This document shows, one piece after another, positions 11,307 through 21,296 of a stretch of DNA of 64,000 nucleotides (its first letter is position 1; each line of letters begins with the position of its first letter). Below the pieces are notes generated by a model. The model saw only the letters and a program-made list of their open reading frames with translations. It was not told the origin of the DNA and did not search any database. The position numbers and the translations under genes were made by a program. The stretch comes from Saposhnikovia divaricata (taxonomy: Eukaryota > Streptophyta > Magnoliopsida > Apiales > Apiaceae), in the NCBI GenBank assembly GCA_036435485.1, contig CM071600.1, positions 53,131,546-53,195,545 on the forward strand, read 5' to 3'.

Positions 11307-12620
11307 TGTTAGGTCCGATAAGATTGTAGAAGGGGGGGTTGAATACAATCTTTACCTTTTTATCGAAATTTGTCCGTTAGATAATATTTTAGCAAAGACA
11401 AATTTGTGCGGAATTATTTAACACAATTTTTCAAGTTGAATATAACTGTATATTAACTTGATGTGGTGTTACAAAATCAGTATAACAACTTATCAAGATG
11501 TTAATAACTAATTAGAAAATTCGACATGAACTTTTCTAATTTAGTTAATAATAATCAAGATAAGAACTAGGAAACTTAATTCGCTAGTAGTACAAGAATC
11601 ACAAATAGACAAGTTCTAGCGGATAGAATATTACAAAGATGAAGAACTTGAATTTCTGGGAATTGTTTAAGCTTTGGTGTTCTTGAGAGAGAATTCTTTT
11701 CTGCTGAATATATTATTTTCTGCTCTGTTTCTTCGTTATGACTTAATCTGCTGTGTTCTGTTCTTTTGTATCAGTCATAAGTCTTGCTAGCTTTCTGTAG
11801 GATATTTAACTGCTCCAGCATGACTTAAACTGCTTCCAAGACTTAGTTTTTCTTCATTAAGACTTACACAAACCTCCATTAAGACATAAACCTGGTCGGT
11901 ATGACTTAATAAAAATTCGGTAAGACTTAAAACAGCTGGCAGGAAGTCGGTATGACTTAATCAGGTCGGTAAGACATAATCTTGAATGGCTCGGTAAGAC
12001 ATAATCCTGAATACTGTCGGTATGACTTAATTTAGGTCATACCGAATTTTTCTTCTCCAAGACATAATTCAACCTTCTTTCTTTAAGTCATATTGATCTA
12101 TTTAATTAATTAATGATTAACTAATTCATATTTAATTGATACAATAATTAATTTAATAAATAAATTAATTCTTCTAGAATTAATTCATTTAATTAAATCA
12201 ACTAAATGATTTATATCAATTATAAATGAATTTAATTAAATCAATAAATAATTAATCTAATTCTTACAAACCACTGAAGGTAATAAAGAATTACCACTGA
12301 CTTGTGTTGACGTTCGATGTATTGTCTGGTTCATGAACGACTAACTTCAATGATGCTTCTTCACTTTTGACTTTAGGTTGTGGTTTGTTTCTTCTCTCAA
12401 TTCTCTTGTACTGTAACTGACATTCAAACTATCACTCGAAAAATCTCTGCCACTGTTCCAATGAATCCATTCACTTCAATGCTATACTGGGGCTTGATCA
12501 GATAACTGAATCGTCTTCCAGCGTACGACATTGAAACTATAGATTGACTTTTCTTCTTTCTTCTGACAGATAATACTTCTTGAGATTCCTGTGACGGTTC
12601 ATATGTATATTTACTTATTA
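11307..12620 (-). repeat. Copia-1 5' LTR (right boundary approximate)
   Basis: The U5 end is clear: on the plus strand it begins TGTTAGGTCCG and is followed by AGAAGGGGGGTTGAATA, a block shared with the SIRE LTRs at 14814 and 47704. The outer (U3) end cannot be fixed because the partner LTR is outside the window; possible ends are near 12277 (CTTACA) or about 12.6 kb, before the gene-like sequence. It contains a cluster of TCGGTAWGACWTAA motifs (11896-12045) and a very AT-rich stretch at 12090-12275. Confidence 0.6.
11896..12045. repeat. Cluster of TCGGTAWGACWTAA motifs in Copia-1 U3
   Basis: Six direct copies start near 11896, 11917, 11947, 11966, 11991 and 12017, with an inverted one near 12035 and several looser copies back to 11740. 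Spacing is irregular (19-30 bp). They sit where U3 enhancers lie in plant Copia LTRs. Confidence 0.8.
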
Positions 12621-12668
12621 CAATTTGGTTTAAGTTGATTAGGATCCTCTAACTACAAATAGGCTGAG

Positions 12669-13083
12669 TCATATGCCTTTCACAATCATTTCTATCTCAA
12701 GCTCCGAAAGAGTAGCCACAAAACACTTTATATTAACCACAAGGTTCTTTTCTAATTCAACATATTGATATGATTCGGAGCGGGAATCTAGTGATAACAT
12801 TTCGCGAAACAATTGTCCCATTGAGTTTGTTTTATCAAGTTAGGCCGACTCCACATGAGTTGGAGAAGCCGTACTGACAATGCGTTCTGTAGTCTACGAG
12901 AAATAATTTCTATCAATTTGCACATGCCAAGTTGAAAATCTATTAATTTGGTAATTCTATTACGTTGATTTGGAGTCGGTTTCATATATCCATCACTTAC
13001 ACAACCTGCAAGTCTAATTACTTTCTCCAGCTGTTGCTTAAGCACTACAAACGATTGTAACAAGCGATCCATATTTCAACAAC
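12669..13083 (-). pseudogene. Possible host gene fragment, function unknown, broken
   Basis: On the minus strand an ATG at 13072 opens 94 codons (MDRLLQSFVVLKQQLEKVIR...), rich in Leu, Ile and Arg and apparently helical. Eleven bases upstream is a good 3' splice site (TTTGTGGCATGCAG, exon from 13083). A second coding-like frame, shifted by one base, takes over from about 12900 and runs to a TGA at 12669-12671 (NSMGQLFREMLSLDSRSE..., then VELEKNLVVNIKCF); it has one in-frame TAA near 12840. This looks like one protein broken by a frameshift and a stop, or two exons whose intron I cannot place. I do not recognise the family. Copia-1 lies just downstream of it. Confidence 0.4.
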
Positions 13084-13430
13084 CTGCATGCCACAAAAAG
13101 GAGTAAACAAATTATCATCTGAACAAGTGCATATGGGGCACAGGAATATAGTGTAAAAAGTGAGTAAATAATTCAAACCAATTTGGGGGACCACAAAATT
13201 AGGGCTACATTAGGGATTTATCTTTTTAAGACTTGTAAAGATTGTGTGTAAATTGGGGATGTTTGCTTGAGTCTCTCGCAGTCGTTTGTTGTCTCTGACT
13301 CTCACCCCTCGCCTGTATGTTGTGTAACCATTCGTGCCTACTTTCTACAAACCCCTAAAACCCTCGACTCAAGTTTAGTACCCGTTCTTTTTTATGTCAA
13401 AATCTTATTCATCTTTTATCAAATCCCATA
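13084..13430 (-). other. Possible intron and 5' leader of the gene fragment
   Basis: Upstream of the 13083 splice acceptor the minus strand has T-rich intron-like DNA, then at about 13280-13380 a C/A-richer stretch with GGGTTTTAGGGG and GAGAGTCAGAGACAAC, like plant 5' leaders. I see no clear TATA box. No other gene is visible here. Confidence 0.25.
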
Positions 13431-14390
13431 TCGATATTCAATTCAATTGATATATTTTGAATATTTTCTCTGGTTTCTTTTTGTTCTAAATATTTTCTCT
13501 AGTTTCTTTTTAATTGTCAGTTTTAGTATATCATAATAAAAGTCATTATATACTACAATAATTACATTCTATTAATTTTAATACTCTTATATTAAAACGA
13601 ATAAAATGAGAGAGAAATAATTAAAACAAGGACAATTGAGCTCATTAAATGTATATTAAAAATCTAAAATATTTGGGAAAATTAAATCAATCGTTTTTCA
13701 AACATACATCATTTTTGATTTACCTGTCTTATAAATAAAAATACTTCGATGCTTAAATTTTTAAAATTTCTGATTCACGTCCCTCTGTCTAAATTTGACC
13801 AATGGACGTTATTCTTTGATGACATGGAAATTAAAAAAGCAAAAGACATATAAATTAAAAAATAAGTTGGCAAATTAATTCGTCCTTGAACTATGGGTAA
13901 TTTTTGATTTTGGTCCATGTCCTATAAATAAAAAAAATCGATACTTAAACTTTTAAAATTTCTGATCCGCATCCCTTCATTTTTTAGACCAATCATATAT
14001 TTATATCGTTAAAAGTCTAAATAGTTGGTCGATCAAGACCCTCTAATATGACTCACATATTTAAAATTTTATATATGTAAAAGTTATGTGATTCAATTAT
14101 TAATTATGTATGATTTGATAACTAAAATTTACATATTTTTTAAAATTAAATTTTATTTCTTATTTAAATAATTTAATATTTACATGAAAACGTATGTAAA
14201 TAAATCATTTTCTTTTGGACTCGGTTACAATATTAAGTATGCTCAGTCGATTAATTTTTTTTATAATTATATCAATTCAATATTTTTAGATAATATGAAC
14301 CAATATTTCATTTGCTCAAAAGAAAAAAGGAGACAAGAAAAGAAGAGAAGTGGTTTATCTTATATGATTTTTAAACAAAACTCAAAATCA
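13431..14390. other. AT-rich intergenic DNA with an imperfect duplication
   Basis: No gene is supported. Two blocks, about 13690-13800 and 13885-13990, share ATTTTTGATTT, CCTATAAATAAA/CTTATAAATAAA, CGATRCTTAAA and TTTTAAAATTTCTGATYC, so this is an old degenerate tandem repeat, perhaps of a MITE. The rest is AT-rich without structure I can name. Confidence 0.5.
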
Positions 14391-14470
14391 AATGTAGCAC
14401 AATTGGCAAAAGCATGAGTTTGAGACTTAAAGGTTAGTGGTTTGAATCCAAGCACAAGCATAATTTCACT
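14391..14470 (+). repeat. tRNA-derived SINE head or tRNA pseudogene
   Basis: Contains a pol III A-box match TAGCACAATTGG (14395-14406, fits TRGCNNARYNGG) and a B-box-like GGTTTGAATCC (14439-14449, one base off GGTTCGANTCC), 32 bp apart, as in tRNA genes and tRNA-type SINEs. I cannot fold a clean cloverleaf or read an anticodon, so a functional tRNA gene is unlikely. No target duplication was found. Confidence 0.45.
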
Positions 14471-14594
14471 ATTTTTTACATAATTACTGAATGATGGCAT
14501 TTTTTGTAATATTTAAAAAATAGGGGTAAAACTGTAACTTCACATCTATTAAAACGGCAAACTTTGTCCTTGTGTTGAAGTTTAATATATAGTA

Positions 14595-14813
14595 TTCCCT
14601 CCGTCCCAAATCTTTTGTCATGTTTGACTTTTAATGGTCAAATTGACCATATATTACATACATAAATTATATGGAAATTATGATAAAAATTATATCATTA
14701 GAAAGTACATCTAATCTACTTTAATATGTATCTTTTAGATTTTTTAAACTATAAAAGAAAGATACGTAAATATTGGTCAAAGTTTGGTCAATTTGACTAC
14801 AAAAAGTTAAACA
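14595..14813. mobile_element. Stowaway-like MITE, left part (split by the SIRE)
   Basis: Begins TTCCCTCCGTCCC, one base from the Stowaway terminus, after a TA at 14593-14594. The right end is at 48481-48506 after the SIRE. Inner arms match over about 45 bp: TCCCAAATCTTTTGTC-A-TGTTTGACTTT on the left and TCCCAAATCTTTTGTC-C-TGTTTAACTTT on the right (reverse complement), both going on to GTCAAATTGACC. Total length is about 245 bp. TATATAGT also flanks both sides (14586-14593, 48510-48517), so an 8-bp duplication is an alternative reading. Confidence 0.85.
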
Positions 14814-15585
14814 TGTTAACTCGAATAACTTGTAGAAGGGGGGTTGAATACAAGTTATATAATCGTGTCTGATTTTTGCTTGATTATATGAACAAGAATA
14901 AACGAATGAATCAAACTTTGTTTGTATTAAAATAATCGAATACAAACTCTACCAAAGGTGTACAATACCTTTAGCAGATGCTGACAATATAAATCTCTCT
15001 CTCTGTTTGTTTCGAACTCTCGAATACAAAACTTACGAACTCACTCGCTCACACTTTTTACAATGATATTGAGAGAGTATTTATAATGCTACCTATCTAC
15101 TAATAACAGAATTATAATCTATCTATGACAATGTTCTGCCGTCCAGTTGATAGTTTCCATCAATAGAGAATTCGTTTCCTTCACGATATCTTCTTGCTTG
15201 TTTTCCAAAACAAAGATCCTGTTTTATAGCACTTGCCAGTTTCTGCAGCATTCATAATGACATCATCAGTAACACAACTGATATCATCAGTAACACGACT
15301 GATATCAGGATTTCCCATTGCATCAGGATCTGATTATCCCATCAGTATTTGATCATGATCTGACTTAATGTATCAGGATCTGCTCCTCTGTTCCTGACAT
15401 GTAGTCCCCGATACACTGTTCCTGACATGTAGTCTCTGACGCACTGTTCCTGACTAAATTCTACAGATTACTGTTTAACACTTATATCCTATACAAAGTG
15501 CTAAATCCTTTATAAGATCAGGATATACAAGAAATATTAGCAAAATTCTATTCTTAACATCACAACTTATGAATTATTCCTAACA
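14814..15585 (-). repeat. SIRE 3' LTR
   Basis: Pairs with 47704-48475. In element sense it begins TGTTAGGAATAATTC and ends TTCGAGTTAACA. Contains a TATTTATA block (minus-strand TATAAATA) near 15078 and repeated U3 motifs: ATATCATCAGTAACAC twice (15280-15310) and TGTTCCTGACATGTAGTC twice, with a third partial copy (15390-15455). Confidence 0.97.
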
Positions 15586-15599
15586 ATCTCCCCCTATTT
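15586..15599 (-). promoter_or_regulatory. Polypurine tract of SIRE
   Basis: The minus strand reads AAATAGGGGGAGAT immediately before the LTR start TGTTAGG: a canonical Copia purine tract. Confidence 0.92.
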
Positions 15600-15748
15600 A
15601 TGCTTTAGAATTTGAAGCATAAATCTAAGGTGTAGATGTCAAAACATATAACAATACAACCAGAATAGAATTTATGAATTCAAGATCATGAAGTTAAGTA
15701 CCTCCTTCTTTAGATGTAGACATGTATCTAGTACTTAGAAGAAAGAAT

Positions 15749-18700
15749 TCAACTATTTGATGCTTCTTTTCCTTTACCACTTCCATGATGAAATTTACCA
15801 ACTCTGTCACCCTTAGTTCTGCTCCAAGTCTGTTTATCTCCCTCAGTCTGTTGTTGTTGTTGTTGTTGTTGTTGTCTCTGAATTGTCTTTATCTCCCCCT
15901 TTTTGACATCAGCAACATTAATTCCAAGAGATTCAGTAACAGAACAAATGAGATTCATCAGAACTGCTTGGTTTTCCATAATAGTGACTTGGTTATTTTC
16001 AAGAATTAGAAGTCTCGATTGAATATCACTTTGAGATTTCTGAATGTCCTGTAGAATTTCAGAATTGACTTCAATGTTGGAAGTGCTTGTTGTATCTTCA
16101 GATTCAGATGCAGAAAAAACATTATCTTCAAGTCTTGTAGAAGAAGTTGCCTGTTGAGAATGATAGTCAAGTAATAATACTTGAGTAGAAGTACAAACAT
16201 CTTCATGTTTCTGATCTGGGGCTGAAGTATGACCATCCTGTCCTTCACCAGTATTCTATGTACTAACATCTACAAATCCTGTATTCTCCTTAGATTGATC
16301 AGATATTGTTGATGTCTCAAATCTAGCTGAAATTGGAAGTACAAACAAAGGAATACTAGGATCATTTAGGAATATCTTCTGGTACTGGTTGAGTGGAAGT
16401 TTGTCTTAGCCTTTCACCTCTTCTGTTAATGATCTCTGCAAGCCTTTCTTTCTGTTTCTGAGCTTTAACTTCTGGCTTTTCATTGTGATGTGCTAAGTCA
16501 TGCTTCTCATACATCTTGATAAAAGAATAAGTACCAGCATCCATACCAAGATTTTTAGACCAAGATTCAGGAAAAACCTGATCCCAGAAATCAAACGATG
16601 GTGGTTTCCTAATTTTCTCTCCCTCACTATGGAGTTGATCATCCATACCCTCATTCTCACTTTGACTATCTAAAGTCAACACTCTTTCTACCTCTCCTTT
16701 TGCCTGGTCAGGAGCCAGCCTCTCTGTGTGTGGATCTATGTCCATCTTTTCAAGTGTATCACTCAAATTTGGATAAGTGCTCTCATGACCTACAGAAAAA
16801 TAGGGGTTAGAAGAAGTTTTTATACCTGAGCTCACATGGAGAGAGGGTTCCTCATATGGCATGGGGCTGGAGGTTTTCTCCAAGGAGTGAGCTGCTATAG
16901 TCTCTGAATCCTTACAAACATCTACTTTCTTTCCAGAGACTACAGGCTCCAGTATACCACTTTCAGGTTTTACACTAGACTCTGATGTCTTCAGTAATAC
17001 TTCATTAGACACCATAGCTAATATACCACCGTCTTTAAGTGTTGGTTGCTGAGACACAACCTCAAGGTGGATAGACTCTGACAGAACAATATTAATTTGA
17101 TCTTCAGAAAAATCAATCAAAGTCATTCCTCCCATATCGTAGGGTTTCTCACTTGCAATTTCAGTCATCACAGAAGACCTTTCAGCATCATCAATCACAG
17201 TTCCTGAGTCATCCAACCTCTGACTAGATGGTTCTTGTGTTGCAGTGGCTGTGATATGATCTATTCTACTATTCACCACTAGTGCAATAGTATCTTCTGT
17301 TGACTGCTTCCCTCTATCAACTACCTCCTCTTGTTCACCTTGAGCTGAAGCATCTTCAAGAATCACATCCTTGTCAAATAAATATGCATGAAGTGATAGA
17401 AGTGCAACATGCTTAAGAAGTCCAAATTTCTTGTGTAACTCCTTTCTGACTGATACATAGAAGTATGTCTTCATTAAGTCAAGCCTTTGATGTAACCGTC
17501 CTTATTCTTCAGGAAATGAAAGTTTGGGAACTCTTTCAATCAGAAAATCTAGAACAGGCCTGGAAAGCTTCACTTTCAGAGAAATAAGTTCCATAGCCAG
17601 TCTGTATGTCAATATAGTTTCCCATGAAGAATCAAGATCCAAATCTCTCTTGCCAGATACTGACATGGATATAGCATTATTTGTAGAGACCTGCATAATG
17701 TTAGTTGGACTTGACACTGTGTGTGTAGGTGACAAATGAATCTTTCTCCTTGTTCTCCTAGTATAGTCAGCAACAGATTTGTCTTGAGAAGACTCAAGAG
17801 GTGTAGACACAGAAGTGATCTTGGGATGAGATCCTTTTTCAATAGACATAGTCTTTTGAGAGATAGTATCCAGTATCTGTTTTCCCTTTTTAAGAACTAC
17901 AGCCTTTTGAGAGATTGCAGCCTAGCTGTGACTAGGTATTCCATCTCTTTGTCCTAGCTTAGAAAGTTGAATTGCAGCCTTCAATTCTGCTCTCTCAGCA
18001 AGAGATATATTATCATCATCTTCACTAGAACTACTACTTGAAATGACAAATCTTCTCTTCCTTACAACTGATGTCTTTGGAGAAACACCAGAGGTTGGCT
18101 TCTTTGAAACAATAGGCTGTGGATCAAAATTTGGTTCTAGAATTGTTTCAGAGACTGTAATGTTTTTGGCTACTTGGGTAGACACAGGGGGGTTCTCCTC
18201 CAATTGAGATTCCTGAGTCATTTCACCACCAAAGAAAGAAGAATTATAGATAGTAGGAAGATGAGTTCTTAGAAGTACCTGAACATGATTTGGATAGTGT
18301 AACGCAGGTATTTCATCTAGATTCTTTTCACTGTCCTTCTTTGTAATGTCAGAGAAAATTCTCTTTTGCTGTACATAAGAAGAAACACAATACTCTCTAC
18401 CAAATCTAGCTTCAACATCAGGAATGAAATGGTTAATAAACAGTTGCATGAATCTATGATAATAAACCATATTCCTGTCATGATCTCTTGACCCAAGTTT
18501 AATACACATCTGATTTAAGATAATGTGACCAAAATTAATTACTCTGTTATACAGCAAAGCATATGCAATATGTGATGTAACAGCTGTAATTTGTTGAAAA
18601 GAACTACATTTACCAGTGAAGCATTTAGCAATTTGATCAAAGAAGAAAGACCATTCTTTCCTAAGAAAAGATCTATTTAACTGGCTCATGTTATCTAGAG

Positions 18701-19052
18701 GTCCATCATAACCTAATTTAGATAACATAGTTCTCACATCATCATCAGATGGTACATTCTCAAAATTTGGACTAACAGGTAAGCGAAGTACTGAATTAAT
18801 AACAGATTCAGTAAGATCAAATGAGTCATGTCCTAAGTGTAGAACAATCTTACCTGATTGACTCTGAGTAGAATCAATTACCTCAACATTCTCCCAAGCT
18901 TTTGAAACAGCTACTTGATTAATTTGTGGAGATGTTGTCAAGGTATAGCTTAATAGTCCTTTCGCCATAAAGTCCATTATCGGGTGAAAATCAGTTGACA
19001 CCCCTTCGTTGTTGGTGATAGCTGCAATATGATTGTTCATCATAACAAATGT
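15749..19052 (-). pseudogene. SIRE env-like ORF, split by Athila and broken by stops
   Basis: An extra ORF downstream of pol, typical of the SIRE/Maximus lineage. Its ATG is at 31825 on the far side of Athila (first 15 codons 31779-31825) and it resumes at 19052. One frame runs from 19052 to 16362 with two premature stops (TAG 17922-17924, TAA 17502-17504). The C-terminal part is in another frame (to 15749) after a frameshift near 16362, with a further TAG near 16258. The N-terminal half is a folded-looking domain (FDQIAKCFTGKCSSFQQITA region near 18590). The middle is Ser/Thr/Glu-rich with an RKRR cluster. The C-terminus has heptad-like Leu/Ile and a Gln-10 run (15862-15891). Intact length would be about 1,115 codons. 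No signal peptide or membrane span is visible, so 'env-like' reflects position only. Confidence 0.82.
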
Positions 19053-21282
19053 TGTGCTAAAATAAATGACAGACATTTGAATCGCAAGCGCACAATTCGT
19101 TTCGTTGTAAAATTTAATGATTCGTTCCACAGGGACTAATATTTTTGCAATCCTTAATTTCTAATTTAATCGAATTAGAACAAATATTTTTTCAGAGAGA
19201 TTTTGATTTTTACTAATTATTTATAAAAAAATAAAAAATAAAAATTCGAATTAAACTAAATTAATTTACAGAAAACTTAGTTTTAAATTATCACTAATTA
19301 AAATTTAAAAACGATTTTTATGAACAAAATAATTTTGGCATGGATGCAACTCGTTAACTCAGTTCCACAGCTAAAGATTCAACAGCAACTCATCTCAGTG
19401 AATATGCAACTTAGTGCCAACTCGGCAAACCACAATAGACTTTGGGACAAAAACAAATCGACAGCAACAGGAATGAACAAACAGCAAACCGAACTTGACT
19501 CAGTTGAACACAGCATGAACCAATCAACAAAACTAGACTCGCCAGACTCGGAAATGCGAACCAACAAATCATACACTTTAAAAATGCTGATAATCTGAGC
19601 TCAGCGCAGTAAACAACAGACTAAAACTCAGATTACAAACCCAAATAAGTTTTCAAACATTCAATAAACTCACTTGACTCATCAACATTCAATCCATAAT
19701 TCGATAGCAGTTTTCAAACGAAAATCTAAGACACAAAGTTCTAATAACGCAACCAACTCTGATTCAAACAACTAAAACATTCATACGGCTAAAACAAGTT
19801 TTTGAAAACCCAGATTACAAAACTCGCACATACGACTCGGATTAAACTCGGAAGCAATAAACAATTACAACAACTCAAACACGACACTAAACTCGGCAAA
19901 CAAACAGGCGAATCACAGTAACTCGGTATCACGAACTCCCAGAAATGCAGAAAACTCAACAGCAATCAATAAACCCAGTTAAAAACTCAGCAATAAACCA
20001 GCAAATCAAATATTCTACTCCAGCAAACAGCAAGCTCAACAATCATTCGGAAAACAGCAATTTATGTACGCAAAAATCAACAGCAACGAAAAGCCACAGC
20101 AAGTAAGAACACGAATTTCAGCACTTTGAACTCAACGAATCTTAAACTACAACCTTGGAAATTAGCGATTATAAACCAATCGAAGAAAAATGGGTGTGTG
20201 GTTCTGGGAAAAGAAAAGAGAAACAGGGGAGGTGGGTATAAGAAGAGAGAAAGAAGAAGGAGGAGGGGTGAAGAGATTTTTTTGGGATTTTGATTATGCA
20301 GCGAGAAATAAAAACAAGTGAAAGAGATGGGTTTTGTTTAGAAAATAGGGGAGCAGCTGGGTTTTAAAACAAAACAGGGGAGCTTTTATGCTTCGAATTT
20401 ACACAGAAAATGAGTACTAAAATATTTATAAAACTAATATTTTTGGGGTTTTTTTTTATTTCTAAAAATTAAGTACGAAAATAAAGAGATTAACTACGAA
20501 ACTAAAATTACACTAAGACGATAAAGTTGGAATTAAAATGCCCACAATAAAATTAATTTTTAAAGGGGCAAACTACGAATTAAAATGATATTTAAAAATT
20601 TCGAACCCACAATAAAATTGATATTTAAAGGGGCTCAAAATTAAAAATTAAAACAAGGAGCAAGAAATCCAAGTTTCGTTACTTTCAACCCCAAGTGGTT
20701 AGCAACGGGTTTTATGAAAATAACGAAACAAGGCAACAATAACGAAAGAGCAAGACAAGAAGTAAAGAAAATAAAATTGCATTAATTATAATAAGAGTGT
20801 TTACAAGATTTGAAACTAAGAAAAATACAAGAAAATAAACCTAACCTAAAATCTAAGTTACTAAATACAAGGGGGTCGAAGGGGTATTTATAGGATGGGA
20901 ATTAGGGTTAAGGGGGGTGTTGGGTAAATCCCCACCATACATTTGGGTTGTGTGGTGGTGAAATCCTAGCCATCTATTTGATTCCTTCCCCCTTAAGCTT
21001 TGAAGAGTTGATCTTGGCCATACACTTTGCTAATGTGTTGGGATGATCTCCACCTTCCACTTGTCTTGAAATATTCCTTTTGCTCCAAGCTCCTAATTCT
21101 TTTCCTTCTTTCATTTTTGGTCCTTTTTCTTCCTCCTTTTTCCCTTCCTTGCACTTTATTTATTTATTTTGTCATTTCTTTATTTATTTACGATTTTCCT
21201 GAAATTCAACAAAATAAAATATTAAAACATTAGTTCAAGCAATAAATAGGTAGATAAAATATGCAAAAATATGCACTTATCA
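19053..21282 (-). repeat. Athila 3' LTR
   Basis: Identical to 29549-31778 apart from about four substitutions, with no net indel (constant offset 10,496 bp). Minus-strand TATAAATA at 20885-20892. The small plus-strand frame at 19320-19598 is low-complexity Asn/Gln/Ser sequence, repeated only because the LTR is duplicated. Confidence 0.97.
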
Positions 21283-21296
21283 AATGCCCCCATACC
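21283..21296 (-). promoter_or_regulatory. Polypurine tract of Athila
   Basis: The minus strand reads AGGTATGGGGGCATT directly before the LTR start TGATAAGTGC. Confidence 0.85.

Noticed and set aside
11896..12045. CRISPR-like spaced repeats
   Set aside because: Units are only 14-15 bp, irregularly spaced, in a plant LTR U3; an enhancer array fits better.
14391..14470. Functional tRNA gene
   Set aside because: No clean acceptor stem or anticodon arm could be folded; only the A and B boxes fit.
19320..19598. 92-codon frame, repeated at 29816-30094
   Set aside because: Part of both Athila LTRs; low-complexity Asn/Gln/Ser composition; no known domain.
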